A stretch of 14,576 nt of DNA. It comes from Halieaceae bacterium. Lineage in GTDB: Bacteria > Pseudomonadota > Gammaproteobacteria > Pseudomonadales > Halieaceae. The stretch spans positions 1-14,576 of the forward strand of contig PAGS01000081.1 in assembly GCA_002705465.1 (NCBI GenBank), in the 5' to 3' direction. A model generated the notes under the pieces. That model did not search any database. It worked only from the letters and a program-made list of their open reading frames with translations, and had not been told where the DNA came from. This document shows, in pieces, positions 1-7,508 of the stretch; the stretch's first letter is position 1; each line of letters opens with the position of its first letter. Both the position numbers and the translations under genes were made by a program.

Positions 1-503
1 TCCACGTGCTGCTGAATCTGTTCGTCAAGCCAGTCACACCCGCTACTATCCAGCGCAGTAAACGGCTCATCGAGGAGCCATAGTCGCGCAGGACTGACAA
101 GGAGATGCGCAAGCGCCACCCGGCGCTGCTGACCCGCAGACAACGCGCCGACGGGACGCTCCTGGTGGCCCGCAAGAGATACCGCTGCCAGCGCCCGCTC
201 GATGTCATCGTCGCTTGCCATCACGTCGCAGGCGGGATGGCAGCGCAAATTTTCCATCGCATTGAGACTCGGCTTCAGCGCCGAGGCATGTCCGAGATAG
301 AGCAACTCCGCTTGACGCTCTATCTGCCCCTCTACTCCCAATCGCGCGAGCCCCGCCAGTGCGCGCATCAAGCTGGTCTTACCCACACCATTGGCGCCTA
401 CCAATTGCCAAATCTCCCCCGCCGAAACAGTCAGGTTTACGTCAGCAAGCAGGCGCCTTTCTCCCCGCTCAATCGCTACGTCCGAAGCGGTTATCAGTGG
501 CAT
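1..503 (-). CDS. ccmA: Haem exporter ATP-binding protein CcmA (partial, C-terminus off window)
   Basis: ATPase of the CcmABCD complex, which works with the haem chaperone CcmE at the inner membrane in cytochrome c maturation. The reverse-strand translation runs 167 residues without interruption. It shows Walker A GANGVGKTS at residues 36-44, the CcmA-like stretch YLGHASALKPSLNAMENLRC, the signature LSAGQQRR, and Walker B LWLLDEPFTALD. The last motif and the short 'YLGH' segment separate CcmA from generic ABC ATPases. The family is about 205 residues long, so roughly 40 C-terminal residues lie beyond base 1. The ATG at 503-501 shares one base with the TGA of ttcA (TGATG), which suggests translational coupling to the gene upstream. 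ccmBCD would be expected beyond the window edge. Confidence 0.93.
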   Translation of the reverse strand, partial: MPLITASDVAIERGERRLLADVNLTVSAGEIWQLVGANGVGKTSLMRALAGLARLGVEGQIERQAELLYLGHASALKPSLNAMENLRCHPACDVMASDDDIERALAAVSLAGHQERPVGALSAGQQRRVALAHLLVSPARLWLLDEPFTALDSSGCDWLDEQIQQHV

Positions 504-1372
504 CAAAGATTAACAACCCGGATATCGGGTAGCCCGATGGAGTTGTCGCCCTCGCCCTGTAATGTCTCAAAATCAAACAAATCCCGATCCATGAGGTGCG
601 AGGTCGCCACGTTGCCCAGCGCCCGAAAGATCGTTTCAGTGCGACCAGGGTATTGTCGCTCCCAGACCCGCAGCATCTGCTTGATTTCCTGCCGTTGCAG
701 ATTTTCCTGTGTGCCGCAGAGATTGCATGGAATGATGGGAAATTGCTTGGCCTGCGCATAGGCCGCCAAGTCAGACTCGCTACAATAAGCCAGCGGGCGG
801 ATAACGATATGTTTCCCGTCATCACTTTTCAGCTTGGCAGGCATCGCTTTCAGTTTGCCGCCGAAAAACATGTTCAAAAATGCTGTCTCGACAATGTCAT
901 CACGATGGTGTCCCAAGGCAATTTTGTTCGCGCCAATTTGCTCAGCAAACCCATAAAGTGTCCCTCGACGCAAACGGGAACAAAGCCCACAGGTGGTTTT
1001 ACCCTCGGGGATCACCGAGCGGACCACACTATAGGTGTCTCGTTCGAGGATGTAGAACGGGATATTGATTGTCTCGAAGTAGGCAGGCAAAACCTCCTCT
1101 GGATAGTCTGGCTGCTTCTGATCCAGCGTCACCGCAACGAGCTCAAAATCTACAGGCGCGCTGTCCCTCAGGGAAATCAGCAGTTCCAACATCGCATGGG
1201 AGTCCTTGCCGCCGGAGATACACACCATGATGCGGTCGCCCGCTTCGATCAAATTGAAGTCGGCGATCGCTTTGCCGACCAGTCTCCGGAGTCGCTTGCG
1301 CAACTTGTTGAACTCCTGCCGGTCCCGTCTCCTATCCAGACTGGGGCCGTGCCCCTCTGCGCCCTCTTTCAA
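503..1372 (-). CDS. ttcA: tRNA 2-thiocytidine(32) synthetase TtcA
   Basis: ATP-dependent enzyme that thiolates cytidine 32 of some tRNAs using a [4Fe-4S] cluster; cytoplasmic. The 289-residue product has the PP-loop SGGKDS (about residues 53-58), the cysteine pair C128/C131 (CGLC) and the distal C216/C219 (CNLC), plus the family segments [15 protein letters not shown] and [12 protein letters not shown]. Length is close to the usual 290-310. The frame opens at a TTG at 1378, but the purine-rich GGAG at 1382-1385 is only 3 nt from it. A second TTG at 1372 is 9 nt away and is preferred here. A TAG lies in frame upstream, so no ATG start exists. The 3' end overlaps the ccmA start by one base. Confidence 0.95.
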   Translation of the reverse strand: MKEGAEGHGPSLDRRRDRQEFNKLRKRLRRLVGKAIADFNLIEAGDRIMVCISGGKDSHAMLELLISLRDSAPVDFELVAVTLDQKQPDYPEEVLPAYFETINIPFYILERDTYSVVRSVIPEGKTTCGLCSRLRRGTLYGFAEQIGANKIALGHHRDDIVETAFLNMFFGGKLKAMPAKLKSDDGKHIVIRPLAYCSESDLAAYAQAKQFPIIPCNLCGTQENLQRQEIKQMLRVWERQYPGRTETIFRALGNVATSHLMDRDLFDFETLQGEGDNSIGLPDIRVVNL

Positions 1373-1458
1373 CTTCAATGTCTCCCGGTAGCCGCTCTGC
1401 TACCCGCTGTGTGCCATGACCAAGAGGATGAGCTTACGCACCCTCCCCGACACGGCGG

Positions 1459-1487
1459 ATAATAGGAGACCCTGCGCTATCGCGCAA
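1459..1487 (-). promoter_or_regulatory. Candidate sigma-70 promoter for ttcA
   Basis: Reading the minus strand, a -35-like TTGCGC (1487-1482) is followed after exactly 17 nt by a -10-like TATTAT (1464-1459). Matches to consensus are 4/6 and 5/6. The predicted transcript would start near 1452, giving a leader of about 80 nt before the ttcA start. The -35 is part of a small inverted repeat, TGCGC-TATC-GCGCA (1473-1486), which could be a protein-binding site. Inferred from sequence only. Confidence 0.45.
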
Positions 1488-1537
1488 AAAGGCACTGTCG
1501 GGTTGCCCTAGACCAAAACAGGGAGCCGCGCAGCTGT

Positions 1538-1652
1538 TTCTGGATAAAGCCCCGGGCGGTTTATGGACAGAGCCCCGGGCGGTTTATGGATAGAGCCCCG
1601 GGCGGTTTATGGATAGAGCCCCGGGCGGTTTATGGATAGAGCCCCGGGCGGT
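1538..1652. repeat. Five tandem copies of a 23-bp GC-rich repeat upstream of mdh
   Basis: Copies occupy 1538-1560, 1561-1583, 1584-1606, 1607-1629 and 1630-1652. The unit begins TTATGGATAG and carries the core GCCCCGGGCGG, which contains the palindrome GCCCCGGGC. The last three copies are identical. Copy 2 has one difference (GGACAG for GGATAG) and copy 1 has two. A degenerate GCTCCCGGGC follows at 1673-1682. Copies are directly adjacent with no spacers, so this is not CRISPR. The unit length is not a multiple of three and no ORF spans the array. It lies in the divergent ttcA/mdh intergenic region, about 130 bp upstream of the mdh start, where repeated operators or a structured leader are possible. 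Confidence 0.95.
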
Positions 1653-1784
1653 CTCCGAATCCAGCCCAGAGCGCTCCCGGGCTCACACTCTGCCAGGTGG
1701 AAGCTTGTTTTTTCAGCGATCAGACAGGACAATCCGCTCCGCTCGATAACGCATCACACCACCCAGTAGTTGAGGTACCCCACT

Positions 1785-2765
1785 ATGAAAACGCCTGTTC
1801 GCGTCACGGTCACCGGTGCAGCCGGACAAATTGGCTACGCCCTGCTGTTTCGCATTGCGTCGGGATCGATGCTTGGTGAAGATCAACCGGTCATTCTGCA
1901 GCTTTTGGATATTACGCCCGCCATGGATGCGCTAAACGGCGTGAAAATGGAGTTGGACGACTGTGCCTTTCCCCTTCTGGCGGGCGTGGTATGCACAGAT
2001 GACCCTGACGTGGCTTTTAAAGACAGCGACTATGCGCTGTTGGTGGGCGCCAGGCCGCGCGGGCCCGGCATGGAGCGTAAGGATCTTTTGGAGGCCAACG
2101 CAGCCATCTTCGGCGTTCAGGGCAAGGCGATCAATAGCGTTGCCAGCCGCAGCATCAAGGTTTTGGTCGTTGGGAACCCCTCCAATACCAATGCGCTGAT
2201 CACGCAGCGCAATGCACCGGGCATCGACCCGTGTCAATTTACCGCGATGACGCGCCTCGACCATAACCGCGCTAAAACACAGCTGGCACAAAAAACCGGC
2301 TCTACCGTCAACGATATCCGGCAGATGACCATCTGGGGTAACCACTCCGCCACTCAGTACCCTGATCTGCATCATGCGCTGGTGGGGGGTGACTCGGCGA
2401 TGGGAGATGTAGACATGGAATGGTATCGCGCCGAATTCATTCCCACTGTTCAGCAGCGAGGGGCAGCGATTATCGAGGCACGGGGTGCGTCGTCAGCGGC
2501 TTCAGCAGCGAATGCCGCCATAGATCACATGCGCAGTTGGGCGCTGGGTTCGCCCAAGGATGATTGGGTATCGATGGGCGTTATTTCCGACGGATCCTAC
2601 GATGTCGAGCCAGGCTTGATTTATTCCTTCCCCTGTCGGTGTCAAGACGGTGAATGGGAGATCGTTCAGGGACTCGAGATCTCTGAGTTTAGCCGGGAAA
2701 AGATGGACGCGACGGCGCAGGAATTGATCGAAGAACGCGACGCGGTCTCGCACCTACTGAGTTAG
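1785..2765 (+). CDS. mdh: Malate dehydrogenase (NAD-dependent, cytosolic type)
   Basis: Interconverts malate and oxaloacetate with NAD in the TCA cycle; cytoplasmic. The 326-residue protein has the Rossmann motif TGAAGQIGY (10-18), the substrate loop [15 protein letters not shown] with R92 and R98, NPSNTNA starting at N131, RLDHNR with D159 and R162, and the catalytic-histidine segment [12 protein letters not shown] with H187. These positions match the usual numbering of the cytosolic-type family, and the length is normal. The ATG at 1785 is chosen because GAGG at 1772-1775 sits 9 nt upstream; a TTG at 1770 would add five residues but would contain that site. The gene is monocistronic by position, with the repeat array upstream and a GC hairpin between it and the convergent ybbP. 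Confidence 0.96.
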   Translation: MKTPVRVTVTGAAGQIGYALLFRIASGSMLGEDQPVILQLLDITPAMDALNGVKMELDDCAFPLLAGVVCTDDPDVAFKDSDYALLVGARPRGPGMERKDLLEANAAIFGVQGKAINSVASRSIKVLVVGNPSNTNALITQRNAPGIDPCQFTAMTRLDHNRAKTQLAQKTGSTVNDIRQMTIWGNHSATQYPDLHHALVGGDSAMGDVDMEWYRAEFIPTVQQRGAAIIEARGASSAASAANAAIDHMRSWALGSPKDDWVSMGVISDGSYDVEPGLIYSFPCRCQDGEWEIVQGLEISEFSREKMDATAQELIEERDAVSHLLS

Positions 2766-2784
2766 GGTCGGATAGCACTGGAGA

Positions 2785-2800
2785 CCGCCCCCCCGGGCGG
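2785..2800. terminator. GC hairpin between convergent mdh and ybbP
   Basis: CCGCCC-CCCC-GGGCGG forms a 6-bp stem with a 4-nt loop. It extends by two more pairs past one A-A mismatch. It sits in the 36-bp gap between the mdh stop and the ybbP stop. Neither strand has a following T-run, so it is not a standard intrinsic terminator, but its place between convergent stops suggests a bidirectional 3'-end structure. Its right half, CCCCGGGCGG, is identical to 10 bp of the repeat upstream of mdh. Confidence 0.45.
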
Positions 2801-2801
2801 A

Positions 2802-5285
2802 CTAGACCTCCCTGAGCAACACAACTGGGGGCGTGCTCACCACCCTTCTGCAAGACCATAACCCCAGCGTCGCTACAAACACGGCACCCAATAACGGCCC
2901 CAGCCACCAGAGAGTAAAGGTCGGCGCCCAATTCAAATTGAAAACCTGACGCTGCAACGCCCAGGCTGCTACTTCTGCGCCCGCGGTGGCCAGTATGCCC
3001 GCCATCGCGCCCAAAACCAGGAACTCAATCCACAGGGTTCCCAAAACCGTCCGCCTGCCAGCGCCCAGAGCTCGCATCAGGGCACTCTCCTTCATCCGGG
3101 CATCCAAGCTGGATCGGACGCCCGATACCAAGACCAGTCCGCCAGCCAGCAGGATGACGGCGAGCACTAATTCCAGCGCCCGCGCCACTTGATCTATCAC
3201 GGCCCGCATTTCCCTAATCACGATATCGAGCTCGATCACCGTGACGGTGGGCAAAATTTCAATCAGCTGATTGAGAACGGTCTTTTGATCGGGCAACAGA
3301 CGAAAGCTGGTCATATACATGCCTGGGTACGACTCAAGAACCGAACGCGGAAAGACGACATAGAAATTTGGTCGCATGGACTGCCAATCCACTTGTCGAA
3401 TGCTTCGCACCTTCGCTTCAAAAACCTCAGCCCCGATTCTCAGCGAGAGTGTGTCGCCGACACCGGCGCCAATGTCATCCGCAAAATCCTCCTCAAGCGA
3501 AACCCAGGCACCTGCGTCATCGGCGCTCCACCAATCCCCCTCCACCAAAAGATTGCCCTCCGGCAGTGTGTCAGACCAGGTGAAATTTGCTTCGCGTTGA
3601 CGGGGGGTATCCTCCGACTCAACTTCCCGCCACTCGGGCAACGCCTCCTGATTCACGCTGAAAACCCGGCCTCGGGTCATGGGATAGAGCGCCTCCACTG
3701 GCACACCGCGCTCCGAGAGGAATCCCTCCAGCACAGGGGTCTCCTCCGGAGCCAGATTCAGCAGAAAGTGGTTAGGCGCATCTGCGGGAAGCTGAGCCTG
3801 CCACTGCCCTATCAACGAGGAGCGGACCACAGAGAGCAGCAACATCAGCATAATCGCCATCGCGAAAATCACCATCTGTAATGCGTTGGCTCGGCCTCTG
3901 CGCTGTAATCCCGCAAGGGCAACCCGCCAAATGCTGCCAGCGAAGCCTCCCGCGCGTCTTCCACCGGAGAGTAGCGCTCTGGCGACGAAGAAACCCAGAC
4001 CAACCACCACTGACAGCCCGGACACGACGGCGAAAGTGACGGCAGCGCTCCCGCTGTACCACCACATCAAACCGACAATGGACGCTGCACCGATGACGTA
4101 GTCGCCGGCACGCTGCGACTCCTCAATACCAATGTCGGCTCGCAAAACGCTCAATGGAGAGGCTTGCCCGAGCCGCCTCAACGGCGGCCAAGCAAAAAAG
4201 AGCATACACACGGCCGCGGTTACCACCCCGATCACGATGGGTTCCCAACCCGCTGGTCCCGGTGTCACGGGAAGCAGGTCGCCCAGTGCCCTGATGAAAC
4301 CCTCCTGCAGTCCCCAGCCGACGACGCAGCCCATTAGGGTGCCGCCCGCGCCCAGCGTCGCCAGGCTAACGCCATATAACCGCGATATCTGTGCAGACTG
4401 CGCGCCAAGGCTTTTGAGAATCGCCACGTACTGCGTGTGACGCTCACCGAACCGGCGACTCGCCAGCGTAATCGCTGCCGCCGCCAACACGACGGCGAGA
4501 CTGCCTGCGAGTAGCAAAAAGCCCTGTGCGCGATCCAGAGTGTTGCCTATTCGGGGTTGAGCGCCCTCGATGGTGTCCAGACGCTGCCCCTGACCCAGGA
4601 GCGGCGTTAGCCATTCTTCATAAGCCGTAACGGCCTCCGGAGGGCCGCTGACCAAGAGTCGATACTCCACGCGACTACCTGGCTGAACGACACCCGTATC
4701 GGGAATATCCTGGGTGTTCATCAAAAGACGCGGACCAAAACCGAAGACGGCGGCTGTCGCGTCCGGCTCGCTCCTGACTGCCCCAGAAACAATCAGTCCC
4801 GCTTCTCCCACTAGCAAGCTATCGTCCAACGTCACATCGAGTAGGGAGAATAGCCGGGGCGCCAGCCAGACCTCGCCCGGTGGAGGAATGGCTCCATCGC
4901 TTTGCACCTGCCCGTAGGCCTCGGAGGACCACTGCAATGTTCCCCGCAGAGGATATCCGTCAGACACCGCCTTAACTGACACCAGCGCCATGTGATCCGG
5001 ATCTGCAACCGTCATAGAGGGAAAGCCGACGCTGAGACTGGTCGTCAGTCCCTGCGCCTCAGCTCTCTCCACCCAGTCGTCTTGAAGCGAGCTACGGCTG
5101 ACAACAACTAAATCTGCGGCGAGAAACCGCGCGCTTTCGGAGAGCAACGCAGACTGCAGCCGGCCAACAAAACTGCTGACCCCCACGACAACCGATACGG
5201 CCAGCACCAGAGCCAGCAACAGGATCCCCAGCTCACCGCTCCGCCATTCACGGACGAGAAATTTGCCGCTCAGCGAATGACTCAA
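2802..5285 (-). CDS. ybbP: YbbP-like ABC transporter permease (FtsX/MacB-type)
   Basis: Large inner-membrane permease expected to pair with the adjacent ATPase YbbA. Its substrate is not firmly known; the family is grouped with lipoprotein/lipid exporters. About 827 residues, close to the roughly 800 of the family. There is an N-terminal helix (about 19-41), a large periplasmic domain, a first FtsX helix group (about 255-370) with the cytoplasmic segment VAILKSLGAQSAQI, more helices to about 488, a second periplasmic domain (about 490-700), and a final FtsX group (about 703-812) with KESALMRALGAGRRTV. The frame opens at a TTG at 5291, but GGAG is only 2 nt from it. The TTG at 5285 has 8-nt spacing and is preferred. 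The gap to ybbA is 27 bp, so they are very likely one transcript. Confidence 0.92.
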   Translation of the reverse strand: MSHSLSGKFLVREWRSGELGILLLALVLAVSVVVGVSSFVGRLQSALLSESARFLAADLVVVSRSSLQDDWVERAEAQGLTTSLSVGFPSMTVADPDHMALVSVKAVSDGYPLRGTLQWSSEAYGQVQSDGAIPPPGEVWLAPRLFSLLDVTLDDSLLVGEAGLIVSGAVRSEPDATAAVFGFGPRLLMNTQDIPDTGVVQPGSRVEYRLLVSGPPEAVTAYEEWLTPLLGQGQRLDTIEGAQPRIGNTLDRAQGFLLLAGSLAVVLAAAAITLASRRFGERHTQYVAILKSLGAQSAQISRLYGVSLATLGAGGTLMGCVVGWGLQEGFIRALGDLLPVTPGPAGWEPIVIGVVTAAVCMLFFAWPPLRRLGQASPLSVLRADIGIEESQRAGDYVIGAASIVGLMWWYSGSAAVTFAVVSGLSVVVGLGFFVARALLSGGRRAGGFAGSIWRVALAGLQRRGRANALQMVIFAMAIMLMLLLSVVRSSLIGQWQAQLPADAPNHFLLNLAPEETPVLEGFLSERGVPVEALYPMTRGRVFSVNQEALPEWREVESEDTPRQREANFTWSDTLPEGNLLVEGDWWSADDAGAWVSLEEDFADDIGAGVGDTLSLRIGAEVFEAKVRSIRQVDWQSMRPNFYVVFPRSVLESYPGMYMTSFRLLPDQKTVLNQLIEILPTVTVIELDIVIREMRAVIDQVARALELVLAVILLAGGLVLVSGVRSSLDARMKESALMRALGAGRRTVLGTLWIEFLVLGAMAGILATAGAEVAAWALQRQVFNLNWAPTFTLWWLGPLLGAVFVATLGLWSCRRVVSTPPVVLLREV

Positions 5286-5312
5286 GGGCAATACTCCATC
5301 GCAACAGCGATC

Positions 5313-5975
5313 TCAGGCTTCACGCAATTCACCCGCACTCATGTTGAAACAGTGTTGACACCGCTCGGCCAGTCGCTGGTCATGGGTGACCAGAACGAGC
5401 GTCGTCTCGATACGGTCATTGAGTTCGAATAACAACTCAATCACTCGCTCACCCGTTCGGGTATCCAGATTGCCCGTTGGCTCATCGGCGAAAAGGATGC
5501 GGGGTTGGCGCGCAAAGGCCCTGGCAATGGCGACTCGTTGCTGCTCACCACCCGATAATGTGGTCGGGTAGTGATTGAGGCGGTTTTCAAGCCCGACCTC
5601 CCCAAGAAAGCGTTCTGCTGTCGCCGCCGCATCGGACATGCCCGCTAACTCCAGTGGCAACATCACGTTCTCAAGCGTTGTCAGCGCCGGCAACAATTGA
5701 AAGCTTTGGAATACAAACCCCACCTTTTCAGCGCGCAAGCGGGCTCGCTGATCCTCATCGAGGTCGCTGAGACACTCCCCGTCTAACCAAATCTTGCCAC
5801 TGGAGGCGACATCCATCCCCGCGAGAAGACCCAGCAGGGTAGACTTACCCGAGCCAGAGGCACCGACGATTGCGGCAGAGGCGCCAGAGGGGACCTCAAA
5901 GTCAATCCCTCGTAGAATTTCGAGTTCGCCGTCGGCGGTGGACACTGTTTTAAGGAGTTGACTGACTTTGATCAT
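5313..5975 (-). CDS. ybbA: YbbA/LolD-type ABC transporter ATP-binding protein
   Basis: ATPase partner of the YbbP-like permease downstream; acts at the cytoplasmic face of the inner membrane. The 220-residue protein has Walker A GASGSGKST (38-46), Q-loop VFQSFQLLP (88-96), signature LSGGEQQ (140-146), Walker B ILFADEP (160-166) with the following TGNLD, and the switch histidine in VTHDQ (H198). The sequence alone fits the MacB/LolD/YbbA group; the divergent tesA and downstream ybbP make YbbA the best name. Start: the ATG at 5975 has GAGGG 8 nt upstream. A longer frame from a TTG at 6056 adds 27 residues of low-complexity sequence inside tesA and was rejected. With this start the gene overlaps divergent tesA by 8 bp. 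Confidence 0.93.
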   Translation of the reverse strand: MIKVSQLLKTVSTADGELEILRGIDFEVPSGASAAIVGASGSGKSTLLGLLAGMDVASSGKIWLDGECLSDLDEDQRARLRAEKVGFVFQSFQLLPALTTLENVMLPLELAGMSDAAATAERFLGEVGLENRLNHYPTTLSGGEQQRVAIARAFARQPRILFADEPTGNLDTRTGERVIELLFELNDRIETTLVLVTHDQRLAERCQHCFNMSAGELREA

Positions 5976-6612
5976 ATTGAGGGCCCTCGCCCCACGGTTA
6001 CGGGCATTGGCCGGGCTTGGATTGCTACTGTTAATCGGAGCGTCAGGTGCCACCAACGCTCAAGACAAAGCAGCTATCTTGGTACTGGGCGACAGCATCA
6101 GCGCTGCCTACGGTATGCCCATCGAGCGTGGCTGGGTCACGCTGCTCGATACCCGCCTACAGCAGGAGGGTCAACCCTATCGGACCGTTAACGCCAGTAT
6201 ATCCGGAGAAACGTCTGCCGGGGGCCTGCGCCGGTTACCTGAATTGCTCCGCTCTCATCAACCCCACACCGTGATCATTGAACTGGGTGGCAATGACGGG
6301 CTGCGCGGCTATCCTGTCGGGCAACTTCAAAGCAATCTGAGACAAATGATCTCGCTCTCCGAGGAGACAGGTGCAGCGGTACTCGTGCTGCCGATGGAGA
6401 TACCTCCCAACTTCGGCAAATATTATACGGATGCGTTCCGAGCCAGCTTTAGGGAGGCCGTGGAGGGCACGCACGCGGAGCTGGGTGAATTCCCGCTACG
6501 GTCAGTTGCGCTTGATCAAGAACTGATGCAGGCCGATGGCATCCACCCCACCGAAGCGGCACAGCCCCTGATCATGGAGAGCGTTTGGCAAACGCTTCAA
6601 TATCTCCTGTGA
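5968..6612 (+). CDS. tesA: Periplasmic esterase/acyl-CoA thioesterase I TesA (SGNH hydrolase)
   Basis: Multifunctional thioesterase/lysophospholipase/esterase, exported to the periplasm. The 214 residues begin with a Sec signal peptide: positive RLRALAG, a hydrophobic GLLLLIG core, and predicted cleavage after A31 (TNA-QD). The SGNH blocks are complete: GDSISAAYGM with nucleophile S43, G80, GGNDGLRG with N109, and DGIHP with D190 and H193. Start: TTG at 5968 with AAGGAG at 5952-5957, 10 nt away; no ATG or GTG is available before the signal peptide. Divergent tesA with ybbA-ybbP is also the E. coli arrangement. The shine-dalgarno and any promoter of tesA lie inside ybbA coding sequence. The 3' end overlaps the potassium channel start (GTGA). 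Confidence 0.94.
   Translation: MIILRALAPRLRALAGLGLLLLIGASGATNAQDKAAILVLGDSISAAYGMPIERGWVTLLDTRLQQEGQPYRTVNASISGETSAGGLRRLPELLRSHQPHTVIIELGGNDGLRGYPVGQLQSNLRQMISLSEETGAAVLVLPMEIPPNFGKYYTDAFRASFREAVEGTHAELGEFPLRSVALDQELMQADGIHPTEAAQPLIMESVWQTLQYLL
6580..6596. repeat. Perfect 8-1-8 inverted repeat at the tesA/channel junction
   Basis: AGCGTTTG-G-CAAACGCT is a perfect palindrome within the last codons of tesA. It ends 12 nt before the preferred GTG start of the channel gene. As RNA it makes a 7-bp stem with a GGC loop. It covers an alternative TTG start at 6585 and would partly sequester it. It could affect translation or be a DNA-binding site; no T-run follows, so it is not a terminator. Confidence 0.6.
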
Positions 6613-7508
6613 AGACTGAAGCAGAAAAGACCGAGGCGCCGAACTCGGGCGCGGGAGACACGCTGCGCCACCAGTTGGAAGTCATTATTTTTGGCACGAG
6701 CACGCGTGCCGGACGCAATTTTGATATCGCGCTGTTAGTGCTGATCCTGGCCAGCGTTGTGGTGGTCATGATCGATTCGGTACCGCATATCCACGTAGCC
6801 TACGAGGACATATTCTGGAAGTGCGAAATTTTCTTCACCGCCGTCTTCACCGCAGAATACGTCACGCGGATTTGGTGCACTCAACACAGGCGCGCATATC
6901 TGCTGAGTTTTTGGGGCGTTATCGACCTGCTGGCGATCCTTCCCACCTACATTGCCATTCTGATGCCAGAGGCCGCACCGCTTGTCGTTGTGCGACTGTT
7001 GCGCGTAGTTCGGGTGTTCAGAATCCTGCGTCTGATGTCCCTGTTTACCGAGCTTAATGAAATACTCAGCGCACTGAGAAATACGGCGCGCTCTATCTTT
7101 GTGTTTTTGATCATGGTGATGGTAGTGGTCGTGGTTTTCGCCTGCGTGATGTATGTCATTGAGGGCGCGGATAGCGGATTCGAAAGTATCCCCATGAGCA
7201 TTTATTGGGCGGTCGTGACGATCACGACCGTGGGCTACGGTGATTTGGTCCCGCAAACACCAGCAGGTCGCTTCGTGGCAGGATTCGGCATGCTCGTCGG
7301 CTACAGCATCATCGCGGTTCCCACAGCCATCATAACCCGCGAACTCTGGGAGCGCATCAACCAAAGGCAGAGCCCGGACCCGCCCCTACCCTGGAACTGT
7401 CCGGTGTGCGCCAAGCAGGGCCACAGCGTTGACGCACTTCACTGTAAGTATTGCGGTAGCGAACTGGACGTACCTCACGACATCAGGGAGCGCGCGCAAA
7501 AAGCATGA
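6609..7508 (+). CDS. Six-transmembrane voltage-gated potassium channel with C-terminal zinc ribbon
   Basis: Inner-membrane Kv-like K+ channel, expected to act as a tetramer. In the 299-residue protein, S1 is about 38-58, S2 67-90, S3 101-118, and S4 125-146 with arginines at every third position (R129, R132, R135, R138, R141). S5 is about 161-185, followed by the filter TTVGYGD (206-212) and S6 223-246. Instead of an RCK/TrkA-N domain, the tail has two CxxC pairs (C264/C267 and C279/C282), a small zinc ribbon. Start: the GTG at 6609 overlaps the tesA stop (GTGA), typical of coupled genes. A TTG at 6585 with GGAG 5 nt upstream would add eight residues and cannot be excluded. The stop overlaps the ygiQ start (ATGA). 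Confidence 0.9.
   Translation: MKTEAEKTEAPNSGAGDTLRHQLEVIIFGTSTRAGRNFDIALLVLILASVVVVMIDSVPHIHVAYEDIFWKCEIFFTAVFTAEYVTRIWCTQHRRAYLLSFWGVIDLLAILPTYIAILMPEAAPLVVVRLLRVVRVFRILRLMSLFTELNEILSALRNTARSIFVFLIMVMVVVVVFACVMYVIEGADSGFESIPMSIYWAVVTITTVGYGDLVPQTPAGRFVAGFGMLVGYSIIAVPTAIITRELWERINQRQSPDPPLPWNCPVCAKQGHSVDALHCKYCGSELDVPHDIRERAQKA

Larger units (their letters stand above)
1379..1784. other. Divergent intergenic region between ttcA and mdh
   Basis: About 400 bp without a convincing gene. It holds the ttcA promoter candidate (1459-1487), the 23-bp repeat array (1538-1652) and the mdh leader. On the plus strand a weak promoter-like pair, TTGTTT (from about 1704) and GACAAT with 17-nt spacing, lies downstream of the array, but it matches the consensus poorly. 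A 31-codon ORF (1416-1511, plus) has no ribosome-binding site and no recognisable sequence, so it was not annotated. Confidence 0.7.

Noticed and set aside
596..1462. Long plus-strand ORF (288 codons) opposite ttcA
   Set aside because: It is antisense to a well-supported TtcA with all catalytic cysteines, has no family resemblance, and mirrors the codon bias of ttcA.
1416..1511. 31-codon ORF on the plus strand between ttcA and mdh
   Set aside because: It has no ribosome-binding site and no recognisable sequence, and it covers the ttcA promoter candidate.
1538..1652. Possible CRISPR array
   Set aside because: The 23-bp copies are directly adjacent, with no unique spacers, and no cas gene is present.
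2785..2800. Standard intrinsic terminator call for mdh
   Set aside because: The hairpin is good but no T-run follows on either strand, so it is listed only as a 3'-end hairpin of moderate confidence.
3189..3881. Plus-strand ORF of 230 codons opposite ybbP
   Set aside because: It is a shadow of the permease, with His/Gln/Arg-rich translation and no domain.
5976..6056. 27-residue N-terminal extension of ybbA
   Set aside because: The TTG start has no good ribosome-binding site. The extension is low-complexity and lies within the tesA signal peptide region, whereas the ATG at 5975 has GAGGG at proper spacing.
6735..7364. Minus-strand ORF of 209 codons opposite the potassium channel
   Set aside because: The His/Asp-rich translation is the complement of the channel's hydrophobic codons; the channel has clear S4 and filter motifs.
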